From Cloacibacterium rupense (GTDB lineage Bacteria > Bacteroidota > Bacteroidia > Flavobacteriales > Weeksellaceae): DNA of 64,000 bases. Every line of letters starts with the position of its first letter. The stretch's first letter is position 1. The DNA is taken from assembly GCF_014645495.1 (NCBI RefSeq), contig NZ_BMLV01000003.1, positions 124,001 to 188,000 on the forward strand, in the 5' to 3' direction. The notes under the pieces were generated by a model that searched no databases, was not told the DNA's origin, and was given only the letters and a program-made list of their open reading frames with translations. Positions 17,516 to 25,811 of this stretch are shown piece after piece. A program made the position numbers and the translations under genes.

Positions 17516-18502
17516 TTAAATTAAATTTTTAGCATCTATTAAAATATTACCATCTTGGGTATGTACTGCATAATTAAAGCCTTTTTGCAGACAAAAAGCA
17601 CCCGTTTCTCCGTATTTATTCAGGGCAATAAATCCTATTTGGGTATCTTTTACATTACGATTTTGATTGACAAAATTTTTGTAAATTCTTTTTACAGCCT
17701 CTTCGCAAGCTTGTTGCGGAGTCTTACCTTGCCTCATAAGTTCTACCACCAAATAAGAACCGCAAGTTCTAATCACTTCTTCTCCGTGACCAGTAGCTGT
17801 AGCTGCCCCCACTTCATTATCTACAAAAAGTCCAGCCCCGATAATGGGCGAATCACCAACTCTGCCATGCATTTTAAAAGCCATTCCAGAAGTGGTACAA
17901 GCGCCAGAAAGATTACCTTTTTCATCTATCGCAATCATCCCAATCGTATCGTGATTTTCTATATTAACAACTGGCTTATACTCAGAAGTTTTTAGCCATT
18001 CTTTCCATTCTTTTTCGGATTCTGGGGTTAAAATATTTTCTTTTTTGAAACCTTGAGAAATTGCAAATTGTAGCGCTCCGTTTCCTACTAACATCACGTG
18101 TGGTGTTTTTTCCATCACGGCTCTGGCTACAGAAATAGGATTTTTAATATTTTCCAGACACGCCACCGAACCCACATTGGCTTTTTCATCCATAATGCAG
18201 GCATCTAAAGTCACTTTCCCGTCTCTATCTGGTCTTCCTCCGTAGCCTACACTTCTTTCATTAGGGTCGTCTTCTACAAATCTTACGCCTTTTTCTACCG
18301 CATCTAATGCTCTTCCTCCTTTAGACAAGACCTTCCAAGCTTCTTCATTGGCTTGCAACCCAAATCTCCAAGTAGAGAGCACCACAGGTTTTTTAATTTT
18401 CTTGGATTTTTCTGAGATTAATTCTTCCGCTTTCCAAGGATTAAGTGCAAGAAAGGCAGATAAAATTCCTGCTTTTTTTATAAAATTACGTCTGTTTGAC
18501 AT
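17516..18502 (-). CDS. glycosylasparaginase (N4-GlcNAc-L-asparaginase)
   Basis: A 328-residue Ntn hydrolase that splits the GlcNAc-Asn bond left after deglycosylation of N-glycoproteins. The autocatalytic site 'NHDTIGMIAID' places the nucleophile at Thr186, and 'GRVGDSPIIGAGLFVDN' and 'ATGHGEEVIR' match the substrate pocket of the family. The N-terminus 'NRRNFIKKAG' plus a hydrophobic stretch looks like a Tat signal, so the precursor would be exported folded. It shares one base with the upstream GH20 gene (TAATG), so the two are translationally coupled. Confidence 0.93.
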   Translation of the reverse strand: MSNRRNFIKKAGILSAFLALNPWKAEELISEKSKKIKKPVVLSTWRFGLQANEEAWKVLSKGGRALDAVEKGVRFVEDDPNERSVGYGGRPDRDGKVTLDACIMDEKANVGSVACLENIKNPISVARAVMEKTPHVMLVGNGALQFAISQGFKKENILTPESEKEWKEWLKTSEYKPVVNIENHDTIGMIAIDEKGNLSGACTTSGMAFKMHGRVGDSPIIGAGLFVDNEVGAATATGHGEEVIRTCGSYLVVELMRQGKTPQQACEEAVKRIYKNFVNQNRNVKDTQIGFIALNKYGETGAFCLQKGFNYAVHTQDGNILIDAKNLI

Positions 18503-20085
18503 TATTTTTTAGGTAAATTTAAAGGTTGATTAATCGATTCTTTATTAAAATTGATTTTTAGTTTTTCCCAAATTGGGTACTGATTTTGAACTCTTATCTT
18601 AAAATTAGAAAAGTCTGTATTGGTTCCCCATAAAACTTCGGAAAGCGCTGTAATTCTAGGGAATACCATATATTCTACTTGTTCTGGAGTGGTTATATAT
18701 TCCGTCCACACATTGCCTTGGCTTCCTAAGACGAATTTCTTTTTATCATCGGCTAATTTTTCTGGAATTACGTGGTAAGAATATACTTTTTCTGTAGAGG
18801 TGTAACCTCCAAAAGCGATAGGTTCTGATTCGGGATTCCCTTGATAATGGTCGAAATAACAATAACCGCCGGGCGTCATCACCACTTCGTGAGAGAGATT
18901 GGCAGCGGCAATTCCGCCATCTTCTCCGCGCCAAGACATTACTCTGGCGTTTGGTGCTAGGCCTCCTTCTAGAATTTCGTCCCAACCTATGATTTCTCTC
19001 CCATGTTTATTTAGAAATTTTTCAATTCTTTGGATAAAATAGCTTTGCAACTCGTGTTCGTCTTTCAAGCCTTCTTTTTTGATAAGAGCCTGAGCAATTT
19101 CGTTGGTTTTCCATTGTGTTTTAGGAGCTTCATCACCACCAATATGGATAATTTTTGACGGGAAAAGCTGCATTACTTCTGTAAGAACATTCTCTAAAAA
19201 AGTAAAAGTTTCTTCTTTAGGACAAAAAACATCATCAAAAACGCCCCATTTTTCTGCCACTTTTATTTGTTGACCTGTACAACCTAATTCTGGATACGCA
19301 GCAATGGCAGCCGAAGCGTGACCTGGCATTTCAATCTCTGGAACAATGGTAATATGGCGCTCCGAAGCATATTTTACAATTTCTTTAATGTCTTCTTGGG
19401 TATAAAACCCGCCATATTTTTTTTCTTCATATTTGTTGTCATCATATCTACCAATCATAGAACGGGCTCGCCAATCGCCAACTTCTGTTAATTTAGGATA
19501 TTTTTTAATTTCAATCCTCCAGCCTTGGTCGTCTGTAAGATGCCAGTGAAAAGTATTCATTTTATACATTGCAAGATAATCTATGTATTTTTTGATGAAT
19601 TCTTTAGGGAAAAAATGTCTAGAAACATCTAAATGCATTCCTCGCCATTGGAATTTTGGAGCATCTGTGATTTCTAAATTAGGAATGGGAGAATTTGACG
19701 ATAATAATTGAATTAAAGTTTGAATTCCATTAAAAATACCTCTATTATCTTTAGCAAAAATTGCAACTTCAGCACCACGAATATTTAATCTGTACTCTTC
19801 ACTTTTTAATTTTTTGTCTATCAACAAAGAAATTACTGTTCCTTCGAAATACTTGTTGTCAATAATTACATTTGCTTCAATTTCTTTTTCTAAATACTTT
19901 TTAAGAAATACAGCTTCAAAAGAATTCTTATGTGTACTAATCTCTATATTTTTATTCAAACGAAAACTCCCAGGGTTAATTTCCACTTTCTGCGGATAAG
20001 GAATCAAGGGTAAATTTTGCGCTGAAATGTTATCAAAAAACAAGCAAAAGGTGAATATTGTAAAATATATTAACATCTTTCTCAT
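18502..20085 (-). CDS. beta-N-acetylhexosaminidase (GH20)
   Basis: A 527-residue exo-hexosaminidase that removes terminal beta-GlcNAc/GalNAc. The catalytic Asp-Glu pair is in 'HIGGDEAPKTQW' near residue 315; 'HLTDDQGWRIEI' and 'PEIEMPGHASAA' are further GH20 marks, and an N-terminal GH20b domain precedes the barrel. A Sec signal ends 'DNISAQ'. The ATG at 20085 is preferred because the frame above it starts only with a TTG. Only 48 bp separate it from the divergent GH92 gene. It forms an operon with the glycosylasparaginase. Confidence 0.93.
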   Translation of the reverse strand: MRKMLIYFTIFTFCLFFDNISAQNLPLIPYPQKVEINPGSFRLNKNIEISTHKNSFEAVFLKKYLEKEIEANVIIDNKYFEGTVISLLIDKKLKSEEYRLNIRGAEVAIFAKDNRGIFNGIQTLIQLLSSNSPIPNLEITDAPKFQWRGMHLDVSRHFFPKEFIKKYIDYLAMYKMNTFHWHLTDDQGWRIEIKKYPKLTEVGDWRARSMIGRYDDNKYEEKKYGGFYTQEDIKEIVKYASERHITIVPEIEMPGHASAAIAAYPELGCTGQQIKVAEKWGVFDDVFCPKEETFTFLENVLTEVMQLFPSKIIHIGGDEAPKTQWKTNEIAQALIKKEGLKDEHELQSYFIQRIEKFLNKHGREIIGWDEILEGGLAPNARVMSWRGEDGGIAAANLSHEVVMTPGGYCYFDHYQGNPESEPIAFGGYTSTEKVYSYHVIPEKLADDKKKFVLGSQGNVWTEYITTPEQVEYMVFPRITALSEVLWGTNTDFSNFKIRVQNQYPIWEKLKINFNKESINQPLNLPKK

Positions 20086-20133
20086 ACTATGCAAAATAAT
20101 TTTTTAATTTTAAAGAATTAAAAATACCATTTT

Positions 20134-22926
20134 ATGTCTAAACTATATAAAATTTCTTTGTTTTTATTTTTGATTAGCTTTTCCATCGTTTATTCACAGA
20201 AAAATTATTCTCAATATGTAAATCCATTCATTGGAACTGGTGGTCATGGGCATACCTTCCCTGGTGCTACAGTACCTTTCGGGATGGTTCAACTTTCGCC
20301 AGACACTAGAATAGACCACAGTTGGGATGGTTGCAGTGGTTATCACTACTCAGATTCTGTGATTTATGGTTTTTCTCACACTCACCTCAATGGAACTGGT
20401 TGTACAGATTATGGTGATATTATGCTGATGCCAACCATGGGAAAACCTAGCTTAAGAGACAAAGATTATTCTTCTAAATTTTCTCATACCAACGAAAAAG
20501 CCACTGCAGGATATTATGAAGTTTTGCTAGATAAATTTAACATAAAAGCCAGACTAACCACTACAACCAGAGTTGGTTATCACGAATACACTTTTAATAA
20601 TGACGGCGCAGCCAATATTATTCTAGACCTTAACCATAGAGACCGATTGCTAGAAGGAGAAGTAAAAATCATAGACAACAAAACCATTGAAGTTTTCCGT
20701 AGAAGTAAAAATTGGGCAGAAAACCAACATATTTTTGCCAGAATAGAATTTTCTAAACCATTAGAAATCAGTAAACTTGAAGGGAAAAAATCTGGAAATA
20801 CCATTTCTGGAAAAAAACTTAAAATTGCATTCAGTGGTAATGTAACAAAAGGTGAAAAAATAGGAGTAAAAGTGGCTCTTTCTCTTACTGGTTATGAAGG
20901 AACCAAAAAAAATATGGCGGCAGAAGGAACTTCATGGGATTTTGAAAACATAAAAGCCAATGCTGCAAAATCTTGGGACAAAGAACTCTCTAAAATAGAA
21001 GTGACCACTAACCACAAAGACCAACTCACCATTTTCTACACTGCACTTTACCATGCATTTATTCAACCAAACATCGCTAATGATGTCGATGGAAAATACA
21101 GAGGTAGAGACAATCAAATTCATACTGCCAACCATAATTATTATACGGTATTTTCACTTTGGGATACTTTCAGAGCTTATCATCCTCTGATGACTTTGAT
21201 AGATAAAAAACGTACCGCAGATTTTATAAACACCTTTATTCTTCAGTACGAACAAGGAAAAAGATTACCCATTTGGGAATTGGCAAGCAACGAAACATTT
21301 TGTATGATTGGCTACCACAGCGTCTCTGTAATTGCAGATGCTATGGCAAAAGGAATTAAAGGTTTTGATTATGAAAAAGCTTTTGAAGCCTCTAAAAACT
21401 CTGCCAATTTATTTGATGATTTCGGAATGAAAACTTACCGCGAAAATGGCTTCTTAAGCGTAGAAGATGAGCACGAAAACGTCTCTAAAACATTAGAATA
21501 TTCTTATGACGATTGGTGCATTGCCCAAATGGCGAAAATTCTTAACAAAAATGAAGATTATGAATATTTTATGAAACGTTCGCAAGGTTGGAAAAATCTA
21601 TTTGACCCAGAAACTAAATTTATAAGACCTAAGAAAAACGGAAACTGGCTAGAACCATTTGACCCTAAGGAAATTAACAACAATTACACCGAAGGAAACG
21701 GCTGGCATTATACCTTCTTTGTACCACAAGATATTCCAGAAATGATAGAATTCTATGGCGGTAATGATGCTTTTGAGAAAAAACTAGACCAAATGTTCTC
21801 TGAAAACTCTAAAACTACAGGCAGAGAGCAAATAGATGTAAGTGGATTGATAGGACAATACGCTCACGGAAACGAACCTTCCCATCACGTTGCTTACCTC
21901 TATAATTACATCGGGAAACCCGAAAAAACCAAAGAAAAAGTACAATATATACTAGAAAATTTCTACAAAAATTCACCAGATGGTTTAATTGGCAATGAAG
22001 ACTGCGGACAAATGAGTTCTTGGTATGTTTTGAGTTCTATGGGACTTTACTGCGTAACCCCAGGAAGTGGAGAATGGCAAAGCACAGAACCCATCTTCAG
22101 TGAAGTTAAAATCAATTTAGAAGACGGAAAAACTTTGATTTTTAAACACAAAAAAGATGTAGATAATTGGATTTATTCAATGGCTAATCCTGAACAAAAA
22201 CCCATTGTAAAAACTAAAAAAAACGCACTCTCTCCTATTATTAAATTTAAGAACAGAAGTTTTATAGAAAAAGAAGAAATAAGCATTAAATCTTTACATG
22301 ATGGTAAAATATTTTATTCTGTAAACGGAAGTGATTTTAAAAAGTACAAAGAACCATTCATCATCACAACAACCTCAGAAATTAGAGCATATGTAGAAGA
22401 TAATGAGCAAAAAAAAAGTTCAATTTCTAAAGCGATAGCCTATAAAAAACCAAACCATTACAGCATAGATATCAAAACCCAACCTAGTGATTTATATTTT
22501 GCAGGTGGCAAAGAAGGTCTTGTAGATGGTATTCTAGGAGACGCCAATTGGAAAAAAGGCGATTGGCACGGTTATCAAAAAAATGATTTCGAGGCAATAG
22601 TAGATTTACAATCTGAAAAAGAAATAAAAACTTTGGCTGCTGATTTTTTACAAGATACCCGATCTTGGATTTTAATGCCTACAAAAGTCACTTTTTACAC
22701 TTCTATGGACAATAAAAATTTCAAAAAAGTAGGCGAAGTGATAAACGAAATAAAACCTGAAGATGAAAACGTACAGACTCAGAAATTAGCTCTAAATATT
22801 GCTCCGCAAAAAGCCAGATATGTAAAAGTTGTAGCAAAAAATTTTGGTAAATTACCAGAATGGCACCAAGGTTATCCTTATCAGGGCGAGGCTTATATTT
22901 TTATTTCAGAAATAGAAATCCAATAA
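20134..22926 (+). CDS. GH92 alpha-mannosidase with C-terminal sugar-binding domains
   Basis: A 930-residue secreted exo-alpha-mannosidase of family GH92, which trims high-mannose N-glycans with calcium. After a Sec signal, the N-terminal beta-sandwich begins 'YVNPFIGTGGHGHTFPGA'; the (alpha/alpha)6 domain has 'GNEPSHHVAYLYNY' and 'NEDCGQMSSWYVLSSMGLY'. It is longer than a plain GH92 (about 750): residues from about 700 add a CHB_HEX_C-like strand domain ('GKIFYSVNGSDFKKY') and an F5/8 type C-like domain. It diverges from the GH20/glycosylasparaginase operon, consistent with joint N-glycan breakdown. Confidence 0.93.
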   Translation: MSKLYKISLFLFLISFSIVYSQKNYSQYVNPFIGTGGHGHTFPGATVPFGMVQLSPDTRIDHSWDGCSGYHYSDSVIYGFSHTHLNGTGCTDYGDIMLMPTMGKPSLRDKDYSSKFSHTNEKATAGYYEVLLDKFNIKARLTTTTRVGYHEYTFNNDGAANIILDLNHRDRLLEGEVKIIDNKTIEVFRRSKNWAENQHIFARIEFSKPLEISKLEGKKSGNTISGKKLKIAFSGNVTKGEKIGVKVALSLTGYEGTKKNMAAEGTSWDFENIKANAAKSWDKELSKIEVTTNHKDQLTIFYTALYHAFIQPNIANDVDGKYRGRDNQIHTANHNYYTVFSLWDTFRAYHPLMTLIDKKRTADFINTFILQYEQGKRLPIWELASNETFCMIGYHSVSVIADAMAKGIKGFDYEKAFEASKNSANLFDDFGMKTYRENGFLSVEDEHENVSKTLEYSYDDWCIAQMAKILNKNEDYEYFMKRSQGWKNLFDPETKFIRPKKNGNWLEPFDPKEINNNYTEGNGWHYTFFVPQDIPEMIEFYGGNDAFEKKLDQMFSENSKTTGREQIDVSGLIGQYAHGNEPSHHVAYLYNYIGKPEKTKEKVQYILENFYKNSPDGLIGNEDCGQMSSWYVLSSMGLYCVTPGSGEWQSTEPIFSEVKINLEDGKTLIFKHKKDVDNWIYSMANPEQKPIVKTKKNALSPIIKFKNRSFIEKEEISIKSLHDGKIFYSVNGSDFKKYKEPFIITTTSEIRAYVEDNEQKKSSISKAIAYKKPNHYSIDIKTQPSDLYFAGGKEGLVDGILGDANWKKGDWHGYQKNDFEAIVDLQSEKEIKTLAADFLQDTRSWILMPTKVTFYTSMDNKNFKKVGEVINEIKPEDENVQTQKLALNIAPQKARYVKVVAKNFGKLPEWHQGYPYQGEAYIFISEIEIQ

Positions 22927-22965
22927 AAAAGCGCCTCTAAAAAACTTAGAAGCGCCTTTTCTTAT
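22927..22965. terminator. imperfect bidirectional terminator
   Basis: Stem with internal mismatches between 'AAGCGCCTCTAA' and 'TTAGAAGCGCCTT', followed by TTTT on the plus strand and preceded by an A-run. It separates the convergent GH92 and phosphorylase genes. Confidence 0.65.
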
Positions 22966-22975
22966 ATTTCAATAA

Positions 22976-24628
22976 TTAGTACATAATTTTATAATATTCA
23001 TCAGCCATTCTATCAGAATTGAACTGAACTTTCACATCATCCATCGCATTTTTTACTACCTGTCTCCATTCATCTGGTCTATCATAATACATTGGTAATA
23101 TTTCGTTTTCTAGAATGTCATACAATTTGTTCATATCATAATTATCTACATCATAAACGCTCATATTAGCATAATCAGCTTTAGGAACTACAAAAGAGTT
23201 TACGCCATTTTTTGCAAATTCTGGAATCCAACCATCATCAGTAGAAAGGTTTACAGAAGCATTCATAGAAGCTGTCATACCAGAAGTACCAGAAGCTTCT
23301 CTAGGAACTCTAGGATTGTTCAACCATACATCAGAACCTTGTTTTAATGATTTACTTAGAGACAATTCATACCCTGTAAGTACAGCCATATTTTTATGAT
23401 TTTTGCTTTCTTCCACCAAATTATTGAAGGTAGAAATAGCTGCATAATCCATTGGGTAAGGTTTACCCGCAAAAATAATTTGTACTGGATATTTTTGATT
23501 TTCTAATAATTTTCTGAATCTTTCTTTATCTTGAAGCAATAAATCTGCTCTTTTATAGCCTGCAAATCTTCTTGCCCAAACCATTGTAAACACTTTAGGG
23601 TCGAATAATTTACCGCATTGGTCAGCTACAATTCTGAAAGTTCTCTTTTTAAGATATTTTTTTCTGAAGTCAAACTCTTCATTTTCTCTTTCGTCTCTAG
23701 CGTTATAAAGCGGCTTATCTGCCCAATACTTATAATCTTGCGCGTTGGTAATGGCTTTAATTTCGCAGATATTAGGATATTTACCCCACATTTCGTTAGA
23801 CACTACTCCGTGTAACTGAGATACACCATTCGCAATTTTTGCCATTCTCAATGCACAAAGAGAGTGATTAAACATGTCATTATCTTCACCTTCTATAGCT
23901 TTTACTTCGTTTAAGCTATATCCAGAGAAATAAGACATTTGGTGACATAGATAAGCATTATGTTTTTCATTACCAGCTTCTTCAGGCGTATGCGTAGTGA
24001 AGACTAATTTTTCTTTTACTTTTTGTAAATCTCCACCGTATTTTCTCAATAGGTAAAAAGCAGCCGGTAGACCATGCGCTTCATTTAGGTGATAAACATC
24101 TCTTTCTAGATTTAACTCATCTAGAAGTTTAGCACCACCTTTTCCTAATAAAATATACTGTGCAATTTTAGTAGATTCATTAGCATCATACAATCTATGA
24201 CAAATGGTCTTAGAAATATGGTCATTTTCTGGCACATCTGTAGAGAGTAAGAAAATAGGTGCAGTTTTGAAAGTTTCAGGATTAAGATACCAAACTTTTA
24301 CCCAAACTGGTGCATCGTGAATATCAATCTGAAATTTAATGCCCGTATCTTCTAAGAAACTATACATTTTCTTAGTCCATGTTGGGTTAAGCGTTTGATC
24401 GTGGTTTCTTGCTTGGTCATAATACCCAAATTTCCACAAAATCCCTATCCCTACTAAATCTTGCTTTAGATTATACGCACTTCTCATGTGAGAACCTGCC
24501 AAAAATCCAAGTCCACCACTATATATTTTCAATGCCTGGTCGATTGCAAACTCCATTGAAAAATAGGCCACTTTTTTACTGTAGTCTTTGTTGATGCTAA
24601 AAGGCATCTCGTAGTTTTTAAAATCCAT
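22976..24628 (-). CDS. alpha-glucan phosphorylase homologue (GT35) lacking PLP lysine
   Basis: A 550-residue short-form member of the glycogen/alpha-glucan phosphorylase family. It begins with the family signature 'VAYFSMEFAIDQALKIYSGG' and 'HLNEAHGLPAAF' and contains 'VWARRFAGYKRADLLL'. At the site where the family has GTSGMKA, with Lys forming the Schiff base to pyridoxal phosphate, this protein has 'EASGTSGMTASMN': Thr452, codon ACA at 23273-23275. Phosphorylase activity is therefore in doubt unless the cofactor is held otherwise. No frameshift or truncation is seen. It stands alone between a terminator and an AT-rich gap. Confidence 0.85.
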   Translation of the reverse strand: MDFKNYEMPFSINKDYSKKVAYFSMEFAIDQALKIYSGGLGFLAGSHMRSAYNLKQDLVGIGILWKFGYYDQARNHDQTLNPTWTKKMYSFLEDTGIKFQIDIHDAPVWVKVWYLNPETFKTAPIFLLSTDVPENDHISKTICHRLYDANESTKIAQYILLGKGGAKLLDELNLERDVYHLNEAHGLPAAFYLLRKYGGDLQKVKEKLVFTTHTPEEAGNEKHNAYLCHQMSYFSGYSLNEVKAIEGEDNDMFNHSLCALRMAKIANGVSQLHGVVSNEMWGKYPNICEIKAITNAQDYKYWADKPLYNARDERENEEFDFRKKYLKKRTFRIVADQCGKLFDPKVFTMVWARRFAGYKRADLLLQDKERFRKLLENQKYPVQIIFAGKPYPMDYAAISTFNNLVEESKNHKNMAVLTGYELSLSKSLKQGSDVWLNNPRVPREASGTSGMTASMNASVNLSTDDGWIPEFAKNGVNSFVVPKADYANMSVYDVDNYDMNKLYDILENEILPMYYDRPDEWRQVVKNAMDDVKVQFNSDRMADEYYKIMY

Positions 24629-24882
24629 TTTTCTCGTTTCTTTAAAATCAGGTGCAAAGGTATTACATTTTTACAAAACACAATGTTTTCTATGTTACAA
24701 ATAAGAAAAAGTGGTAAAAATCATATTTTGCTCCATCAGTTTTTTGTTAAATTTTCCCATAAAAATATAAAAATTCTTAAAAACAAATGTAAATTCTTCA
24801 TATTTGCTATGACATATATCACACCGAAATGTATTTTTATAATCTTATATTTTTATAATTTTACCAAAAATTTTCAAAATAA

Positions 24883-25458
24883 ATGGATACATTAACAATG
24901 AATTTAACCAATAGCATAGAATATCTTAAAAATAGCAATTCAAGTTTTGATGAAGTTGCTGAAAATTTATTTTCCTTCAGCTACCATGACTACAATGAAA
25001 TTTTCAAAATAGACCAAAAAGATATCCCTGAAAAAACCTACCAAAGACTTCCTGTTTTTAACAATGAAAATTGTGTAGCGATTTTAATGCTTTGGGGTAT
25101 CAATAATCAAACTGCGGTACACGACCACAAGAATTACGAAGGTAAAATAAAAGTCCTAAAAGGTGAATTAACTGAAGTTTATTATAAAGAAACCAAAGAT
25201 TTTATTGAATACGAAGGTGCAGGCGTAGCCATAGAAGGTCTAATTTTCGAGGAAGAAAAAGGCGGTATCCATAGTATTGTGAACAATAAAAATTCACTTT
25301 CTGTAAGTTTACACATTTACAAAACTTCTGAACTCAACCTCAGCGGAGTAAGAATTTTCGATGTAGAAAACAAAAAATGGGCTATCTTAAACGACAAAGC
25401 ACCTTCATGCAGTTGGAGTCTTCCAGAAGAAGCTTTTTCAGAAGTCATCAATCTTTAA
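24883..25458 (+). CDS. cysteine dioxygenase-family cupin protein
   Basis: A 191-residue cupin of the cysteine dioxygenase type I family, which oxidises thiols with non-haem iron. The iron-ligand cluster is visible as 'AVHDHKNYEGKIKVLKGELTE' in the first cupin motif and 'GGIHSIVN' in the second. A second ATG at 24898 is an alternative start that would remove five residues. It stands alone, followed by a terminator. Whether the substrate is cysteine or another thiol acid cannot be told. Confidence 0.82.
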   Translation: MDTLTMNLTNSIEYLKNSNSSFDEVAENLFSFSYHDYNEIFKIDQKDIPEKTYQRLPVFNNENCVAILMLWGINNQTAVHDHKNYEGKIKVLKGELTEVYYKETKDFIEYEGAGVAIEGLIFEEEKGGIHSIVNNKNSLSVSLHIYKTSELNLSGVRIFDVENKKWAILNDKAPSCSWSLPEEAFSEVINL

Positions 25459-25498
25459 AAAGACACATTCCCATATAAACCAAATTTAAACATTTCCA

Positions 25499-25534
25499 AA
25501 AATCCACAGATTATTTAGTTTGTGGATTTTTTAT
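25499..25534 (+). terminator. terminator after cysteine dioxygenase gene
   Basis: Stem AATCCACA (25501-25508) / TGTGGATT (25521-25528) followed by a T-run. It begins the 353-bp gene-free stretch 25459-25811. Confidence 0.75.
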
Positions 25535-25572
25535 GAAATCACGCTAAGAATCATTCAAAAATAGCACCTTTG

Positions 25573-25664
25573 TTCGAGTCTTCTTCGAATCACCTTCGAA
25601 TCATGTTCGGAAAAAGGGTACTTTTTCCGAAGGTCTTTCGAACAACATTCGAACTTGACTCGAA
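25573..25664. repeat. 92-bp nested palindrome with repeated TTCGAA motifs
   Basis: Outer arms TTCGAGTC (25573-25580) / GACTCGAA (25657-25664), middle arms around TTCGAAT (25584-25590) / ATTCGAA (25647-25653) and TTCGAA (25595-25600) / TTCGAA (25637-25642), and a perfect inner 10-bp stem TTCGGAAAAA (25606-25615) / TTTTTCCGAA (25622-25631) around GGGTAC. The whole element can fold into one long imperfect hairpin. It fills the middle of the gene-free stretch before mtaB. Confidence 0.8.
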
Positions 25665-25790
25665 TGAAACCCTAACTTAGGTAGAATTTTAAAATCAAGA
25701 AAATGATATTTAACAATTCCAAAATCCTTTCTGAAAAACCACTAAAAACATAAGTATTCGAGCTTCATTTAAGTAAATAAAAATTTTCCG

Positions 25791-25798
25791 TAAATTTG
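25791..25798 (+). promoter_or_regulatory. -7 box of mtaB
   Basis: TAAATTTG fits TAnnTTTG and ends 13 bp before the mtaB ATG, so the mRNA leader would be very short (under 10 nt). Confidence 0.6.
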
Positions 25799-25811
25799 CA
25801 CTCTCATAATT

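Noticed and set aside
18746-18985. Arg-rich open frame within the GH20 gene.
   Set aside because: It lies wholly inside a clear GH20 coding sequence; the composition is a frame shadow.
20085-20094. Upstream TTG start for the GH20 gene.
   Set aside because: The ATG at 20085 gives a standard signal peptide and avoids a rare start codon.
24629-24882. Possible small gene (70 codons) ahead of the cysteine dioxygenase-like gene.
   Set aside because: Very AT-rich, Phe/Lys/Ile-dominated translation typical of non-coding DNA, overlapping the next start.
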